A stretch of DNA of 38,103 bases, taken from NCBI GenBank assembly GCA_946480535.1, contig CAMLKA010000005.1, forward strand, positions 1-38,103, given 5' to 3'. Source of the stretch: an uncultured Candidatus Saccharibacteria bacterium (lineage in GTDB: Bacteria; Patescibacteria; Saccharimonadia; Saccharimonadales; UBA1547). This document shows, one piece after another, positions 15,796 through 24,211 of the stretch. The notes beneath the pieces were generated by a model. It saw only the letters and a list, made by a program, of their open reading frames with translations. It was not told the DNA's origin and did no database searches. A program made the position numbers and the translations under genes. Numbering within the stretch: position 1 is the first letter of the stretch; each line of letters starts with the position of its first letter.

Positions 15796-17021
15796 GCAAG
15801 CGTGGCATAACCCTCTACATGCACGTACACCAACCGTACCGCGTACGCGAGTACACCGTTTTTGACGCTTCGATCGACCACAATTACTTTACCGACCCAG
15901 ACCCACTCAGCGGTAGCAACAACGAAAAAATTCTTAATAAGGTTGCTGATAAGTCATACCGACCAATGAACGCGCTTCTCGAGAAGCTGCTTCACAAACA
16001 CCCTGAATTTAAGGTTTCTTTGAGTATTACCGGCACCTTCATCGACCAAGCTGAAGCATGGGCACCTGATGTCCTTGAAAGCTTTAAGCGCCTCGTTTCA
16101 ACAGGTCAAGTTGAAATTGTCTCCGAAACCTACTACCACTCACTCGCGTTCTTCTACAGCCGTTCAGAGTTTGAACGTCAGGTTGAAGCCCACAAGGCGA
16201 AGATTCGTGAAATCTTTGGCGTTGAGACAAGCGTCTTCCGCAATACCGAGCTGGCCTACAACGACGAACTCGCCCAATGGGCCGATAAGTACGGATTCAA
16301 GGGTATTCTTGCTGAAGGTTGGGACCCTATCCTTGGCTGGCGCAGCCCTAACTTCGTGTATCGTCCAGAAGGAACCGAGAATATCTCGCTTCTCCTTAAA
16401 AACTACAAGCTTTCTGACGACCTTGCCTTCCGCTTCAGTAACCGTGCCTGGCAAGAATGGCCATTAACCGTTGATAAGTACAACTCATGGGTTGAATCAT
16501 CAATCAACGATCAACCACTCGTAAACCTCTTTATGGACTACGAAACCTTTGGTGAACACCAATGGGAAGACACGGGTATCTTCGGCTTCTTCGAAGAGTT
16601 TGTTGACCGCTGGCTGCAAAACCCCGACAACACCTTCTACACCGTTTCTGAAGCAATTGACGCAAATAAACCAGCCGACACGGTGAGTATGCCGCAAACG
16701 GTTACCTGGGCTGACTCAGAGCGCGACCTTACCGCTTGGCTTGGAAACAGCATGCAACACGAAGCAATGCGTCACTTGTACGCCCTTGAGAGTGACGTCC
16801 TTCGCTCAAACGACGGTGAACTCATTAACGACTGGCGCAAGCTTCAAACGTCAGACCACGCGTACTACATGTGTACCAAGTGGTTTACGGATGGTGACGT
16901 CCACGCCTACTTCAGCCCGTACAACTCACCGTATGACGCCTTCCTGTATTACCTAAACGCAATCCGCGACGTCCGCTGGCGACTTCACGAAACTCACAAG
17001 ACTGGAGGACTGGGTGGCTAG
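15792..17021 (+). CDS. GH57 family alpha-glucan hydrolase or transferase
   Basis: 409 aa. LYMHVHQPYR (8-17) is the GH57 HQP motif 1; FRNTELAYND (about 150-159) contains the probable nucleophile glutamate; LFMDYETFGEHQW (about 237-249) has the catalytic aspartate motif. GH57 includes alpha-amylase, 4-alpha-glucanotransferase and branching enzyme; which applies is not decidable by eye, but a GT partner and GH15 neighbour favour maltodextrin/glycogen turnover. No signal peptide, so cytoplasmic. Starts on the ATGA overlap with the GT gene. Confidence 0.88.
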   Translation: MSKRGITLYMHVHQPYRVREYTVFDASIDHNYFTDPDPLSGSNNEKILNKVADKSYRPMNALLEKLLHKHPEFKVSLSITGTFIDQAEAWAPDVLESFKRLVSTGQVEIVSETYYHSLAFFYSRSEFERQVEAHKAKIREIFGVETSVFRNTELAYNDELAQWADKYGFKGILAEGWDPILGWRSPNFVYRPEGTENISLLLKNYKLSDDLAFRFSNRAWQEWPLTVDKYNSWVESSINDQPLVNLFMDYETFGEHQWEDTGIFGFFEEFVDRWLQNPDNTFYTVSEAIDANKPADTVSMPQTVTWADSERDLTAWLGNSMQHEAMRHLYALESDVLRSNDGELINDWRKLQTSDHAYYMCTKWFTDGDVHAYFSPYNSPYDAFLYYLNAIRDVRWRLHETHKTGGLGG

Positions 17022-18954
17022 ACCGATCGTACTTTCGAATGGCGAACTTCATGTTGGCTTAAACAAATACGGGGTGGTGCACGATCTCTACTACCCTTAC
17101 GTTGGATTTGAAAATCACTCAGCCGGAACAGGGCTCCGACACAAAGTCGGTGTCTATATTGATGGCGAAATTAGCTGGACCGACGACGACAGCTGGACTT
17201 TCAAGTTTCACTACCCACACAACGCCTTAATTGGTCACACTATCGCCGAAAACCAACGCCTGGGTATTATTCTTGAGTTTACCGATACCGTTGACGCCGA
17301 AATGAGCGTGTTGATTCGTAACATTCACGTGATCAATCACTCTGAAAAGCAGCGTGAAATCAAGCTCTACATGCACCAAGCCTTTGCAATCGGCGATGGT
17401 CGCAGTAACACCGACACCGCTCAGTATCTTCCTGACAGTGACGCAATTCTTCACTACCGTGGTCGTCGCGCCTTTGTCATTGGCGGCACTACCGACACCG
17501 GTCCTTTCGATCAATTTACCATTGGCCTCTTTGGCGACGAAGAGCACGAAGGCTCATTCCGTGACGCCGAAGACGGTGAACTGAGTAGTAATGTTGTCGA
17601 ACACGGCCGCGTCGACTCCATCCTTGGCTTTACCATGACCATTGAACCTCGCTCTTCGGCGCGTGTTCACTACTGGGTTGCGGCCGGCATGAGCACTCGT
17701 GAAGCTCTATATATTCACCGTCAGGTGCAAGAGCAAGGCGTCTACAAGCGTATTCACAAGACAGCTGAATGGTGGCAAGAATGGCTCCGTCCTGCAATCG
17801 ACGCAGCGCAGCGCCTTCCTAAAGACTATCAAGACCGCTTCATTGAAAGTGTCATGATTATTAAATCGCAGCTCGATAAGCGTGGAGCAGTCATTGCAAG
17901 CACCGACAGCACACTTCTTAACTACTCAAAGGACGGCTACGCCTACTCATGGCCACGCGATGGCGCAAACGTTGTCTGGCCGCTCATTCGTCTTGGCTAC
18001 TACCAAGAGGCGTACCGCTTCTTCGAATTCTGCCAGCGCGGACTTCACCCCAATGGCTACCTCATGCACAAATATCGTGCAGATGGCGCACTTGGCAGTA
18101 GCTGGCACCCGTATGTTCACGGCGATATCGTCGCTCCGCCAATTCAGGAAGACGAAACTGCGCTTGTTGTCTTTGTATTCGTACAATTCTATAACCTCTC
18201 AAAAGACAGCACACTTATTAAAGACTTCTACCATTCAATGATTAAGCCGATGGCGAACTTCATGGCAGAGTTTATTGATGATACAACCGGCCTTCCAAAG
18301 CCAAGCTACGACCTATGGGAAGAGCGTTTCCTCATCAACACACACACAACCGCAGTTACCTATGCCGGTCTTCTTGCCGCGTCAGAACTCGCTACCGTAA
18401 CCGGTGACGAACAAAGCGCCGTGAAATGGCGCAACGCTGCTGAAGACATTCAGCAAGCTGCTCAAAAGTATCTCTTCAACCAAGAACGCCAAGTACTTTA
18501 CCGCGGTCTTATTGTTGAAAAGGGTGAAATTAAGTACGACGCCACAATCGACAGTGCGGCAATCTTCAGTTCATATATGTTCGGCCTTTTCGCAGCTGAT
18601 AGTCACGAAATGAAAGCGTCTATCGACACTACCATGAAAACCTTTGGTGCTACTTTAGAACGCCCAGGCCTCCCTCGCTATGAAAACGACGAATACCGAC
18701 GCGCAACACCTTCTATTAACGGTAACTGGTGGTATATTACCACTCTTTGGAAAGCTCAATACGATATTGAGCGCGGCAAAACCGATGATGCAAAGACAAT
18801 TATTGATTGGATTAACAAGCACATGCTCAGCACTGGTATGATGGGCGAACAAATCGACCCACTCACCGAAGAAGCGATTGCGCCAGCACCGCTTACCTGG
18901 TCACACGCCGAATATATTGGTACTCTTATCGATTTACTTGGTCGGGAACGTTAG
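17014..18954 (+). CDS. GH15 family glucoamylase-like enzyme
   Basis: 646 aa. Starts at GTG 17014 (GGAGG 5 nt upstream), overlapping the GH57 stop by 8 nt. An N-terminal beta-sandwich domain (1-260) precedes an alpha/alpha-barrel with YSWPRDGANVVW (about 311-322) and YDLWEER (about 432-438, catalytic glutamate), plus a late SHAEYIG (second glutamate). Bacterial and archaeal GH15 enzymes release glucose from maltooligosaccharides, or act on trehalose or isomaltose. No signal peptide, so an intracellular glucan-to-glucose step is likely. Confidence 0.88.
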   Translation: MARPIVLSNGELHVGLNKYGVVHDLYYPYVGFENHSAGTGLRHKVGVYIDGEISWTDDDSWTFKFHYPHNALIGHTIAENQRLGIILEFTDTVDAEMSVLIRNIHVINHSEKQREIKLYMHQAFAIGDGRSNTDTAQYLPDSDAILHYRGRRAFVIGGTTDTGPFDQFTIGLFGDEEHEGSFRDAEDGELSSNVVEHGRVDSILGFTMTIEPRSSARVHYWVAAGMSTREALYIHRQVQEQGVYKRIHKTAEWWQEWLRPAIDAAQRLPKDYQDRFIESVMIIKSQLDKRGAVIASTDSTLLNYSKDGYAYSWPRDGANVVWPLIRLGYYQEAYRFFEFCQRGLHPNGYLMHKYRADGALGSSWHPYVHGDIVAPPIQEDETALVVFVFVQFYNLSKDSTLIKDFYHSMIKPMANFMAEFIDDTTGLPKPSYDLWEERFLINTHTTAVTYAGLLAASELATVTGDEQSAVKWRNAAEDIQQAAQKYLFNQERQVLYRGLIVEKGEIKYDATIDSAAIFSSYMFGLFAADSHEMKASIDTTMKTFGATLERPGLPRYENDEYRRATPSINGNWWYITTLWKAQYDIERGKTDDAKTIIDWINKHMLSTGMMGEQIDPLTEEAIAPAPLTWSHAEYIGTLIDLLGRER

Positions 18955-18955
18955 T

Positions 18956-19636
18956 ATGAAGTTGGGTGGGCCACGCTTTCAGCGTATCTTCCATCGCTTT
19001 TCTCCTGAATTACGCCAACGAGGCGTACTACTCCGGAAGTTTAGCGAACTTGTTGGTCTGGTTCACTTTGGCACCGTTCACCAACATGAAGATGAATACG
19101 ATGCAATTCGCGGCTTTACCGCCTCATTAACACATCGCGACACGCACTATGCCGTTGGAACATACAATGGCTATAATATTCGGCTCGTAAATCGGTTCGA
19201 CGTCATTCGCATTGCCGGTAATCCTCACCACGAGCAACTCTGGACAATCCTCGAAATTGAACTTGATCGCAAGAACATTCCCCATATGTTCTTCGTCCCA
19301 ACGGGACGCGAAGCCGGTGAATACGGACGCCTCTACGCGACGCAACCAAACATGCAACCCCTTAACTCGATGATCCTTGATAATAAGAGTCCTGAGTTCC
19401 ACGGACGTTTTCAAATTCTTGCTAGCCCTGCACATGCACACCAGGTTGAGACACTTTTCACGTCACCCGTTATTGTGGGTATTGCCAGCCGGTTTTGGCC
19501 GCACGGTATTGAGATTGAACACGGGAAGATTCTTGTATATATAACAGAACACCGCCTTACAAAGGCGGTGTTAGAGTCGGCGCTTGCTTCTGGCCTATGG
19601 CTCGCCGAAACAATTGACGAAGCTGTAGAAGATTAG
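18956..19636 (+). CDS. Unknown protein of the alpha-glucan operon
   Basis: 226 aa from the ATG at 18956, 1 nt after the GH15 stop; the longer frame upstream lies in GH15. Not recognised. Basic N-terminus (RFQRIFHRF), no clear membrane helix or catalytic motif; alternating beta strands such as [15 protein letters not shown] and HFGTVHQH. Tight spacing implies co-expression with the glucan genes. Its 3' end carries an 11-bp perfect hairpin (19548-19572) and its stop overlaps the convergent rpmG stop. Confidence 0.75.
   Translation: MKLGGPRFQRIFHRFSPELRQRGVLLRKFSELVGLVHFGTVHQHEDEYDAIRGFTASLTHRDTHYAVGTYNGYNIRLVNRFDVIRIAGNPHHEQLWTILEIELDRKNIPHMFFVPTGREAGEYGRLYATQPNMQPLNSMILDNKSPEFHGRFQILASPAHAHQVETLFTSPVIVGIASRFWPHGIEIEHGKILVYITEHRLTKAVLESALASGLWLAETIDEAVED
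19548..19572 (-). terminator. Intragenic hairpin, possible rpmG terminator
   Basis: Perfect 11-bp stem AACACCGCCTT (19548-19558) / AAGGCGGTGTT (19562-19572), 3-nt loop, located inside the coding end of 18956-19636. On the minus strand it follows rpmG by 61 nt and is followed by CTGTTATATAT, a weak T-tract. Confidence 0.45.
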
Positions 19637-19839
19637 CTCTTACGTGCTTTAACTTCGTTGCGACCAAGGTTCTTCTTGGTTTCAGTGTAGGTAGCGTGCT
19701 TACGAGCGATTGGGTCGTACTTTTTAAGGCTGATTTTCTCAGTCGTGTTTTGAGTGTTCTTAGTAGTGTAGTACGTACGGTGACCAGTGAGTTCACTCAC
19801 CAAACCAACCAACTTGCGCTTTGTGTTCTTCTTAGCCAT
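19633..19839 (-). CDS. rpmG: Ribosomal protein L33 (bL33)
   Basis: 68 aa; [22 protein letters not shown] followed by [15 protein letters not shown] is the L33 pattern. No zinc-binding CxxC pairs, so the zinc-free type. About 15 residues longer than the usual 50-55 aa at its C-terminus. AAGGGAA precedes the ATG. Shares its stop region (4-nt overlap) with the convergent gene of the alpha-glucan operon. Confidence 0.92.
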   Translation of the reverse strand: MAKKNTKRKLVGLVSELTGHRTYYTTKNTQNTTEKISLKKYDPIARKHATYTETKKNLGRNEVKARKS

Positions 19840-19899
19840 AAGTTCCCTTTAAAATAATTATTTTCTTATTGCAAATGCAACAAGGACTTTCAGAGGTCA

Positions 19900-19928
19900 A
19901 TTATAGCAGATTATGCCACTTCTTACAA
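19900..19928 (-). promoter_or_regulatory. Promoter of rpmG
   Basis: Minus strand -35 TTGTAA (19923-19928), 17 bp, extended -10 TGC TATAAT (19900-19905). Leader about 54 nt with SD; it contains the small palindrome TTGCATTTGCAA. Confidence 0.75.
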
Positions 19929-19933
19929 GCTCC

Positions 19934-20428
19934 TTACCGGAAGTTGGTAAATGTCAACGGAAAATTAAAATCTTGTGATTCAAGCAGGCGCATTGTTGCT
20001 TGGAGGTCATCTTTGCTTCCGCTCGTCACGCGCACTTCTTCCCCCTGAATCATCGCTTTTACTTTTGGCATTTCATCGCGAAGGATTTTTGTAATTTGCT
20101 TTGCCTTCTCCTGAGTAAGTCCGGACACAAATGGGATTTCCTGGCTTGCTTTCAGGTTTGTCGTAACAATTGCTTTTGTTAAATCAAGCGACTTACTGGT
20201 TTGGTTACGCTGAGTTAGCTTTTTGCGAATTATATCGATAATACTTTCGATTTGCCACTCATTCGCACCAATAACCTTAAATCCGGTCTTGTCGGTAAGC
20301 CAATCAATCTCGGCTGGTGTGCCTTTAAAATCGTATCGATTCGAAATATCTTTTTGAACAAGCGCAAAAACATTGCTCATCTCTGCCTTGTCGTAATCTG
20401 AAATAATGTCGAAACTAAATGTTGCCAT
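19934..20428 (-). CDS. yajQ: YajQ family nucleotide-binding protein
   Basis: 164 aa starting MATFSFDIISDYDKAEM at 20428; the longer frame runs into the tRNA-Thr gene and is rejected. NVFALVQKDISNRYDFKGT and KAIVTTNLKASQEIPFVSGL are typical of YajQ, a two-RNP-fold protein shown in other bacteria to bind cyclic di-GMP or tRNA/GTP. TGTTATACT ends exactly 6 nt before the ATG with no SD, so a leaderless mRNA is expected. The -35 of rpmG lies just after its stop. Confidence 0.92.
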   Translation of the reverse strand: MATFSFDIISDYDKAEMSNVFALVQKDISNRYDFKGTPAEIDWLTDKTGFKVIGANEWQIESIIDIIRKKLTQRNQTSKSLDLTKAIVTTNLKASQEIPFVSGLTQEKAKQITKILRDEMPKVKAMIQGEEVRVTSGSKDDLQATMRLLESQDFNFPLTFTNFR

Positions 20429-20434
20429 AGGGTT

Positions 20435-20443
20435 AGTATAACA
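20435..20443 (-). promoter_or_regulatory. Extended -10 of yajQ fused to tRNA terminator
   Basis: Minus strand TGT TATACT, 6 nt (AACCCT), ATG at 20428. It follows the TTTTT of the tRNA-Thr terminator with no gap. Confidence 0.7.
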
Positions 20444-20462
20444 AAAAGACGCCGGTGGCGTC
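20443..20462 (-). terminator. Terminator of tRNA-Thr(GGT)
   Basis: 6-bp stem GACGCC (20448-20453) / GGCGTC (20457-20462), 3-nt loop, then TTTTTG on the minus strand. Confidence 0.8.
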
Positions 20463-20476
20463 TGTATCTGCTTGTA

Positions 20477-20552
20477 TGGAGCCACGATCGGGGCTTGAAC
20501 CCGAGACCTCATCCTTACCATGGATGCGCTCTACCAACTGAGCTATCGCGGC
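20477..20552 (-). tRNA. tRNA-Thr (anticodon GGT)
   Basis: 76 nt with encoded CCA. Acceptor GCCGCGA / TCGTGGC (one G-T pair), anticodon stem-loop CATCC-ATGGTAA-GGATG, T arm with GGTTCAA. Anticodon GGT reads ACC/ACU. Confidence 0.95.
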
Positions 20553-20594
20553 ACAGTTACCAAGTAGGCAACTCTGAAGATTATACCGTAAAAG

Positions 20595-21884
20595 CTAGTA
20601 TAAGTCGAGTACTACGAGGTGCTCGATATGAGGTGTATGCGGGAAATAATTATAGCCACGGTGCGACTTAATACCGTATGCTTCAGCCAAACGCGCAACG
20701 TCGCGAGCCTGCGTTACAGGATTACATGAAAGATAAATAATTCGCTGCGGTTTTGTTTCAAGAAGACGATTCACGACATCTTCATGAAGCCCAGCGCGAG
20801 GTGGATCAACAATAATACACTTATCACCCGTAATGTATTCAAGAGCGTTTTCGCTGGCTGCCAGAACAGGCTTTGCGTTCATGGCAAGCTCAGCAACGTT
20901 ACGCTCCATCTCGCGCACGGCGTGTTCATTCACCTCAACAAGTGTGACGCCATCGCCGCCAATTGTCAGGCCGATTGTCCCGACGCCGCTATACATATCG
21001 ACAACTTGTGTGCCTTCCGGTACCCAAGCCTTCATATCAAGCAGCGATTGTGAATACACAGGAAGGTTAATCTGGAAGAAGCCTTCCGTTGCATAATGGA
21101 AAGGCACATCAAGCAGTGTGTCAGACAGAGGCCTGGTTGGCTCTGTCAGGCGCTTCGTAATGACACTTGCAGGACTCTTGGGGTTCGAGAAAATAACTTC
21201 ACCGTTGTCACCCGCTGCGAGCTTACTCATAAAGGTCTCTGCATCAAACGTCTCTTCTTTAACATAGAGTTGCCAACTCAGTGACCCGTCAGCAGCAGAG
21301 CGAATCAAGAGGGTTTTGAGGTCGCGCCCAATAACACCCATATCATTCAGAATAGCGACAATCTCGAGGCCCTTGGCATTAATTGCATCAGTGGCGAGGC
21401 TCGTGCCTTCAATCATAATTTTGCCGTGAGAACCACGACGAAAGAACGCAAGTGAAAGCTGTTGTGTATCGGTATCGAACCAAAAGCTAAACTCTACCTT
21501 ATTGCGATAGCCATACTCGACGCCGTCACTATATACTTCGATTGCGTTTGGAAGCACAATATCATGCAGCTCAAATGCTTCTTCGATGAGCGCTGCTTTG
21601 TAGCGCTGCTCTGTTTCAAGCGACATAATTTGCCAGGGGCTTGTTGATAGGAAACTGCCAGGGTCGCGCGGCTCAATACGGTCAGGACTTGCTTCAAGCA
21701 CCTCGACAACTACCCCTTCGGCATAGGAAGATTTCTTGCGGGTGATTTGAACACGGACCAATTCATCTGGGAGCCCGCCCCATACAAAAACCTTACGCCC
21801 ATCTTCGAGCGTACCGAGCGCTTGCCCACCGCCAACAATTTTATCGAGCCGAAGCTCAACAATAGGAAAAGGTCTTTTAGCCAT
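20595..21884 (-). CDS. TrmA/RlmD-family RNA (uracil-5-)-methyltransferase
   Basis: 429 aa from the ATG at 21884. N-terminal TRAM-like domain (about 1-60, with GGGQALGTLEDGRKVFVWGG), then the SAM-binding fold with VVDMYSGVGTIGL (about 307-319), IVDPPRAG (about 374) and YLSCNP (about 396) containing the catalytic cysteine. Such enzymes make m5U in tRNA or 23S rRNA. The four cysteines of the 4Fe-4S cluster of RlmD are absent. TATAAT at 21892-21897 lies 7 nt before the ATG and overlaps the stop codon of the upstream gene. Confidence 0.88.
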   Translation of the reverse strand: MAKRPFPIVELRLDKIVGGGQALGTLEDGRKVFVWGGLPDELVRVQITRKKSSYAEGVVVEVLEASPDRIEPRDPGSFLSTSPWQIMSLETEQRYKAALIEEAFELHDIVLPNAIEVYSDGVEYGYRNKVEFSFWFDTDTQQLSLAFFRRGSHGKIMIEGTSLATDAINAKGLEIVAILNDMGVIGRDLKTLLIRSAADGSLSWQLYVKEETFDAETFMSKLAAGDNGEVIFSNPKSPASVITKRLTEPTRPLSDTLLDVPFHYATEGFFQINLPVYSQSLLDMKAWVPEGTQVVDMYSGVGTIGLTIGGDGVTLVEVNEHAVREMERNVAELAMNAKPVLAASENALEYITGDKCIIVDPPRAGLHEDVVNRLLETKPQRIIYLSCNPVTQARDVARLAEAYGIKSHRGYNYFPHTPHIEHLVVLDLY

Positions 21885-21891
21885 TCTCTCT

Positions 21892-21897
21892 ATTATA
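21892..21897 (-). promoter_or_regulatory. -10 element of the RNA methyltransferase gene
   Basis: TATAAT preceded by TG (no n), 7 nt (AGAGAGA) to the ATG at 21884. It overlaps the stop codon (21893-21895) of the upstream gene. AGAGAGA may also act as a weak SD. Confidence 0.5.
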
Positions 21898-23443
21898 CAT
21901 CTTCCGCGGGGTGAACGCGCCAATCGGAATCAACGGCTACCTGGCGGCCATTCGACGTGACCGTGACGTTCATGTAGCCTATGCCGCGCTTTCCAGCTAG
22001 TTCGGTATTTTCCCGGTAGGCAGTATAGATTCTTTCATTGATCTGACCATACCCATCATACAAGCCGACACTCAAGGGTGTTCGCGTAAACATAGCAGAC
22101 CCAAAATGGTGATTATGGAAGGTTAACCCCCATTCAATCATGGCAATTCGCGATTCAAGCGCCAAACTCTGGAGCGAGCCGGCACCGGTCAAAATAAGTT
22201 CATGCGGAATCACTACTCCCTCACCTTTAATCATACGGTAGGCTTTTTCTACATTTTCCGATGTGATTCCCATGTAAAGTCGAACTGAATCACCTTCCTT
22301 TTCAGTTGCGCCTACTACATCATGCCCAACTACTGTTGTTGGTGAAGCTGGGAGTGGAAAAGCCTCAAGGTGGTTCAGTAGCCGCCCCGTCTTGAGATAT
22401 TGCAAAAAATATAACTTCTTTTGCTCGCGGCTATACTGCATTTCCATCACGGGTACTTGGCGCTGGTCAAAAAATGGTAAGGTGCGGACCGTTTCATACA
22501 TATCAATTGCTTCATGAATAGGCGCCCACAGTTTCGGAAGAAGTGATGGATTTGGCCCCCACTCCTTCTTGTTCCAATCCCACGCTCCAATCGCCCGCTC
22601 TAAATCGTTTCGATCCCCATAATCAACCTTCCGCTGATAATTCTTTGCGATGCCATTCCCATACTCGAAGATAGGATAGCCTTCGTCATATTCACTTGTA
22701 CGCACCTTTGAAGAGGTATACTCACCCCACTTAAAATGGTAAAGATCTTCTTGTACTGGGTCGCGCATCATCACAATATTATCGCCCTGTATATAGCGCC
22801 ATAAGCTCGAGTTTGAAGCATAGACACCAAACGTCGCTCCTGGATACATTTCACCATTTAAAATGTATCTTGTCGTTAATCGGTTGTGGAGGTGATTTAT
22901 ATACTCAGATGTTCCTGAAAGACGATGAGCGTGTAGTACGAGCTCATCACACCCCGCAAGAATTGGCTCTTCCGGTGGCGGAAAATAATCCGGATGCGTT
23001 ACGTCATACCAGTTCTCTGGTGGATCGGAATAGAACAAAGATTTTTCCTGGGGAAGCGGCACCTCAAATCGTCCGTACTGTGTTCGAATGAGCCGGGGCG
23101 ATGAGCGAAGCCCGCTCGGTCCGTCATATTCCCCACTTCCATCACTTCGAATCAAGATGGCGTCATCAACAGCGGCTTCGCGCAATTCCTCGAGGCTACC
23201 AATCAGAGGAACTTCGATACCATTCCGCAATGCATATCGACCAATATCATGTTTCGAGCGACCGGTTGGCATGAAGGTATCAAAAAAGTCTACCTCAGGA
23301 TCAGCCAATGCGGCATCGCGTGTACGCACAAAGTCTTCGTAGGAATTTTGAAGCCCATGGGCCCAATAACCAGAAGCCCCATACAGCTGTCGCTGCTGGT
23401 GATAATACGCGTCGCCAAACCTCGGCTCTTGTGACTCTGTCAT
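21893..23443 (-). CDS. Large protein with PEP-synthase-like motifs, unknown function
   Basis: 516 aa from the ATG at 23443. DAILIRSDGSGEYDGPSGLRSS (about 96-117) resembles the RSS-containing ATP-binding loop of phosphoenolpyruvate synthase / pyruvate phosphate dikinase, and VMEMQYSREQKKLYFLQYLKTGR (about 326-348) resembles the E-x-Q strand at the end of that ATP-grasp domain. The rest is not recognised and the phosphohistidine domain is not seen. Possibly a diverged ATP-grasp enzyme. TATACT 7 nt before the ATG; no SD. Confidence 0.6.
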   Translation of the reverse strand: MTESQEPRFGDAYYHQQRQLYGASGYWAHGLQNSYEDFVRTRDAALADPEVDFFDTFMPTGRSKHDIGRYALRNGIEVPLIGSLEELREAAVDDAILIRSDGSGEYDGPSGLRSSPRLIRTQYGRFEVPLPQEKSLFYSDPPENWYDVTHPDYFPPPEEPILAGCDELVLHAHRLSGTSEYINHLHNRLTTRYILNGEMYPGATFGVYASNSSLWRYIQGDNIVMMRDPVQEDLYHFKWGEYTSSKVRTSEYDEGYPIFEYGNGIAKNYQRKVDYGDRNDLERAIGAWDWNKKEWGPNPSLLPKLWAPIHEAIDMYETVRTLPFFDQRQVPVMEMQYSREQKKLYFLQYLKTGRLLNHLEAFPLPASPTTVVGHDVVGATEKEGDSVRLYMGITSENVEKAYRMIKGEGVVIPHELILTGAGSLQSLALESRIAMIEWGLTFHNHHFGSAMFTRTPLSVGLYDGYGQINERIYTAYRENTELAGKRGIGYMNVTVTSNGRQVAVDSDWRVHPAEDV

Positions 23444-23450
23444 TATGCTC

Positions 23451-23456
23451 AGTATA
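23451..23456 (-). promoter_or_regulatory. -10 element of the 21893-23443 gene
   Basis: TATACT on the minus strand, 7 nt before the ATG at 23443; predicted leader 0-1 nt; no TG extension. Confidence 0.5.
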
Positions 23457-23529
23457 GCTTTCCCAATACACCGCTCAAAGCTTAAGGATAAAAAGATGTC
23501 CGTACACCCTAGTAATGGCCTCTGCTTTA

Positions 23530-23538
23530 TGCTAAAAT
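23530..23538 (+). promoter_or_regulatory. Extended -10 promoter of the tRNA pair
   Basis: TGC TAAAAT, ending 23 nt before the mature 5' end of tRNA-Thr. No good -35. Confidence 0.5.
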
Positions 23539-23561
23539 AACTCGGTAACAAACGAGAGTGC

Positions 23562-23638
23562 GCCGCCTTAGCTCAGTTGGTTAGAGCGGCTGTTTTGTAA
23601 ACAGTAGGTCCACGGTTCGAATCCGTGAGGCGGCTCCA
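23562..23638 (+). tRNA. tRNA-Thr (anticodon TGT)
   Basis: 77 nt with encoded CCA. Acceptor GCCGCCT / AGGCGGC, anticodon loop TTTGTAA in a CTGTT/AACAG stem, T arm CACGG-TTCGAAT-CCGTG. Reads ACA/ACG; complements the GGT isoacceptor in this window. Confidence 0.95.
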
Positions 23639-23665
23639 AATTTATAATTCGGGTAGTACACATTC

Positions 23666-23750
23666 GCAGGGGTTGTGGAGCGGTCAAACACAGCAGACTG
23701 TAAATCTGCCGCCTTCGGCTTCGCAGGTTCGAATCCTGCCCCCTGTACCA
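23666..23750 (+). tRNA. tRNA-Tyr (anticodon GTA)
   Basis: 85 nt with encoded CCA; a long variable arm (CCGCCTTCGGC region) marks a class II tRNA. Acceptor GCAGGGG / CCCCTGT with a terminal G-U pair, anticodon loop CTGTAAA, T arm GCAGG-TTCGAAT-CCTGC. GTA reads UAU/UAC. 27 nt after tRNA-Thr, presumably one transcript. Confidence 0.95.
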
Positions 23751-23759
23751 AACAAAAGT

Positions 23760-23783
23760 CCTCACCTTTCGGTGAGGTTTTTT
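23760..23783 (+). terminator. Terminator of the tRNA-Thr/tRNA-Tyr unit
   Basis: 7-bp stem CCTCACC (23760-23766) / GGTGAGG (23771-23777), loop TTTC, T6. Also followed on the minus strand by ACTTTTGTTT, so it may serve the operon ending at 23801. Confidence 0.9.
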
Positions 23784-23800
23784 GTTGGCTCTTCTTAATA

Positions 23801-24202
23801 TTACCTAGCTTCGGGCTTATAGCCTTCTTCATATTCTTTCGTCTGCGTCAGTGAAATAATCGCAAAAGCAAGTACAACGTAATTACTCATCGCCCCAACA
23901 ATCAAGTTAATAATTGTTAAAAGCCGCGCGAGCTTTGGCTCTGGCTGACGCATAAGAATCACACCGGCAATAATCAGATAAATATGAGGGATGAGTACAA
24001 AAAGGATACTTCCGCCAAATAGTACTGCGTATCCAACAATGTCATTATCCGTATAGGCATTACCCAGCGCGAGCGCAAAGATAACCATCATAATAAGCCC
24101 ACCAAGTACTCCAATACCGCCAAAAATAGCAGAGATGATTCCTTGTACCTTGAGCATTGAAGCTGCTTGGTTTGTTGCTGGTTGTTTCGCTGTTTCGGTC
24201 AT
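23801..24202 (-). CDS. Small integral membrane protein
   Basis: 133 aa with three predicted helices (about 22-50, 57-81 and 88-118). A Gln/Thr/Ala-rich N-terminus and an acidic C-terminus flank them. Not recognised. AGGAG 5 nt before the ATG, 9 nt after the TPR gene stop; last gene of the pseudouridine synthase / holB / TPR operon. Confidence 0.7.
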   Translation of the reverse strand: MTETAKQPATNQAASMLKVQGIISAIFGGIGVLGGLIMMVIFALALGNAYTDNDIVGYAVLFGGSILFVLIPHIYLIIAGVILMRQPEPKLARLLTIINLIVGAMSNYVVLAFAIISLTQTKEYEEGYKPEAR

Positions 24203-24211
24203 ATTGCTCCT

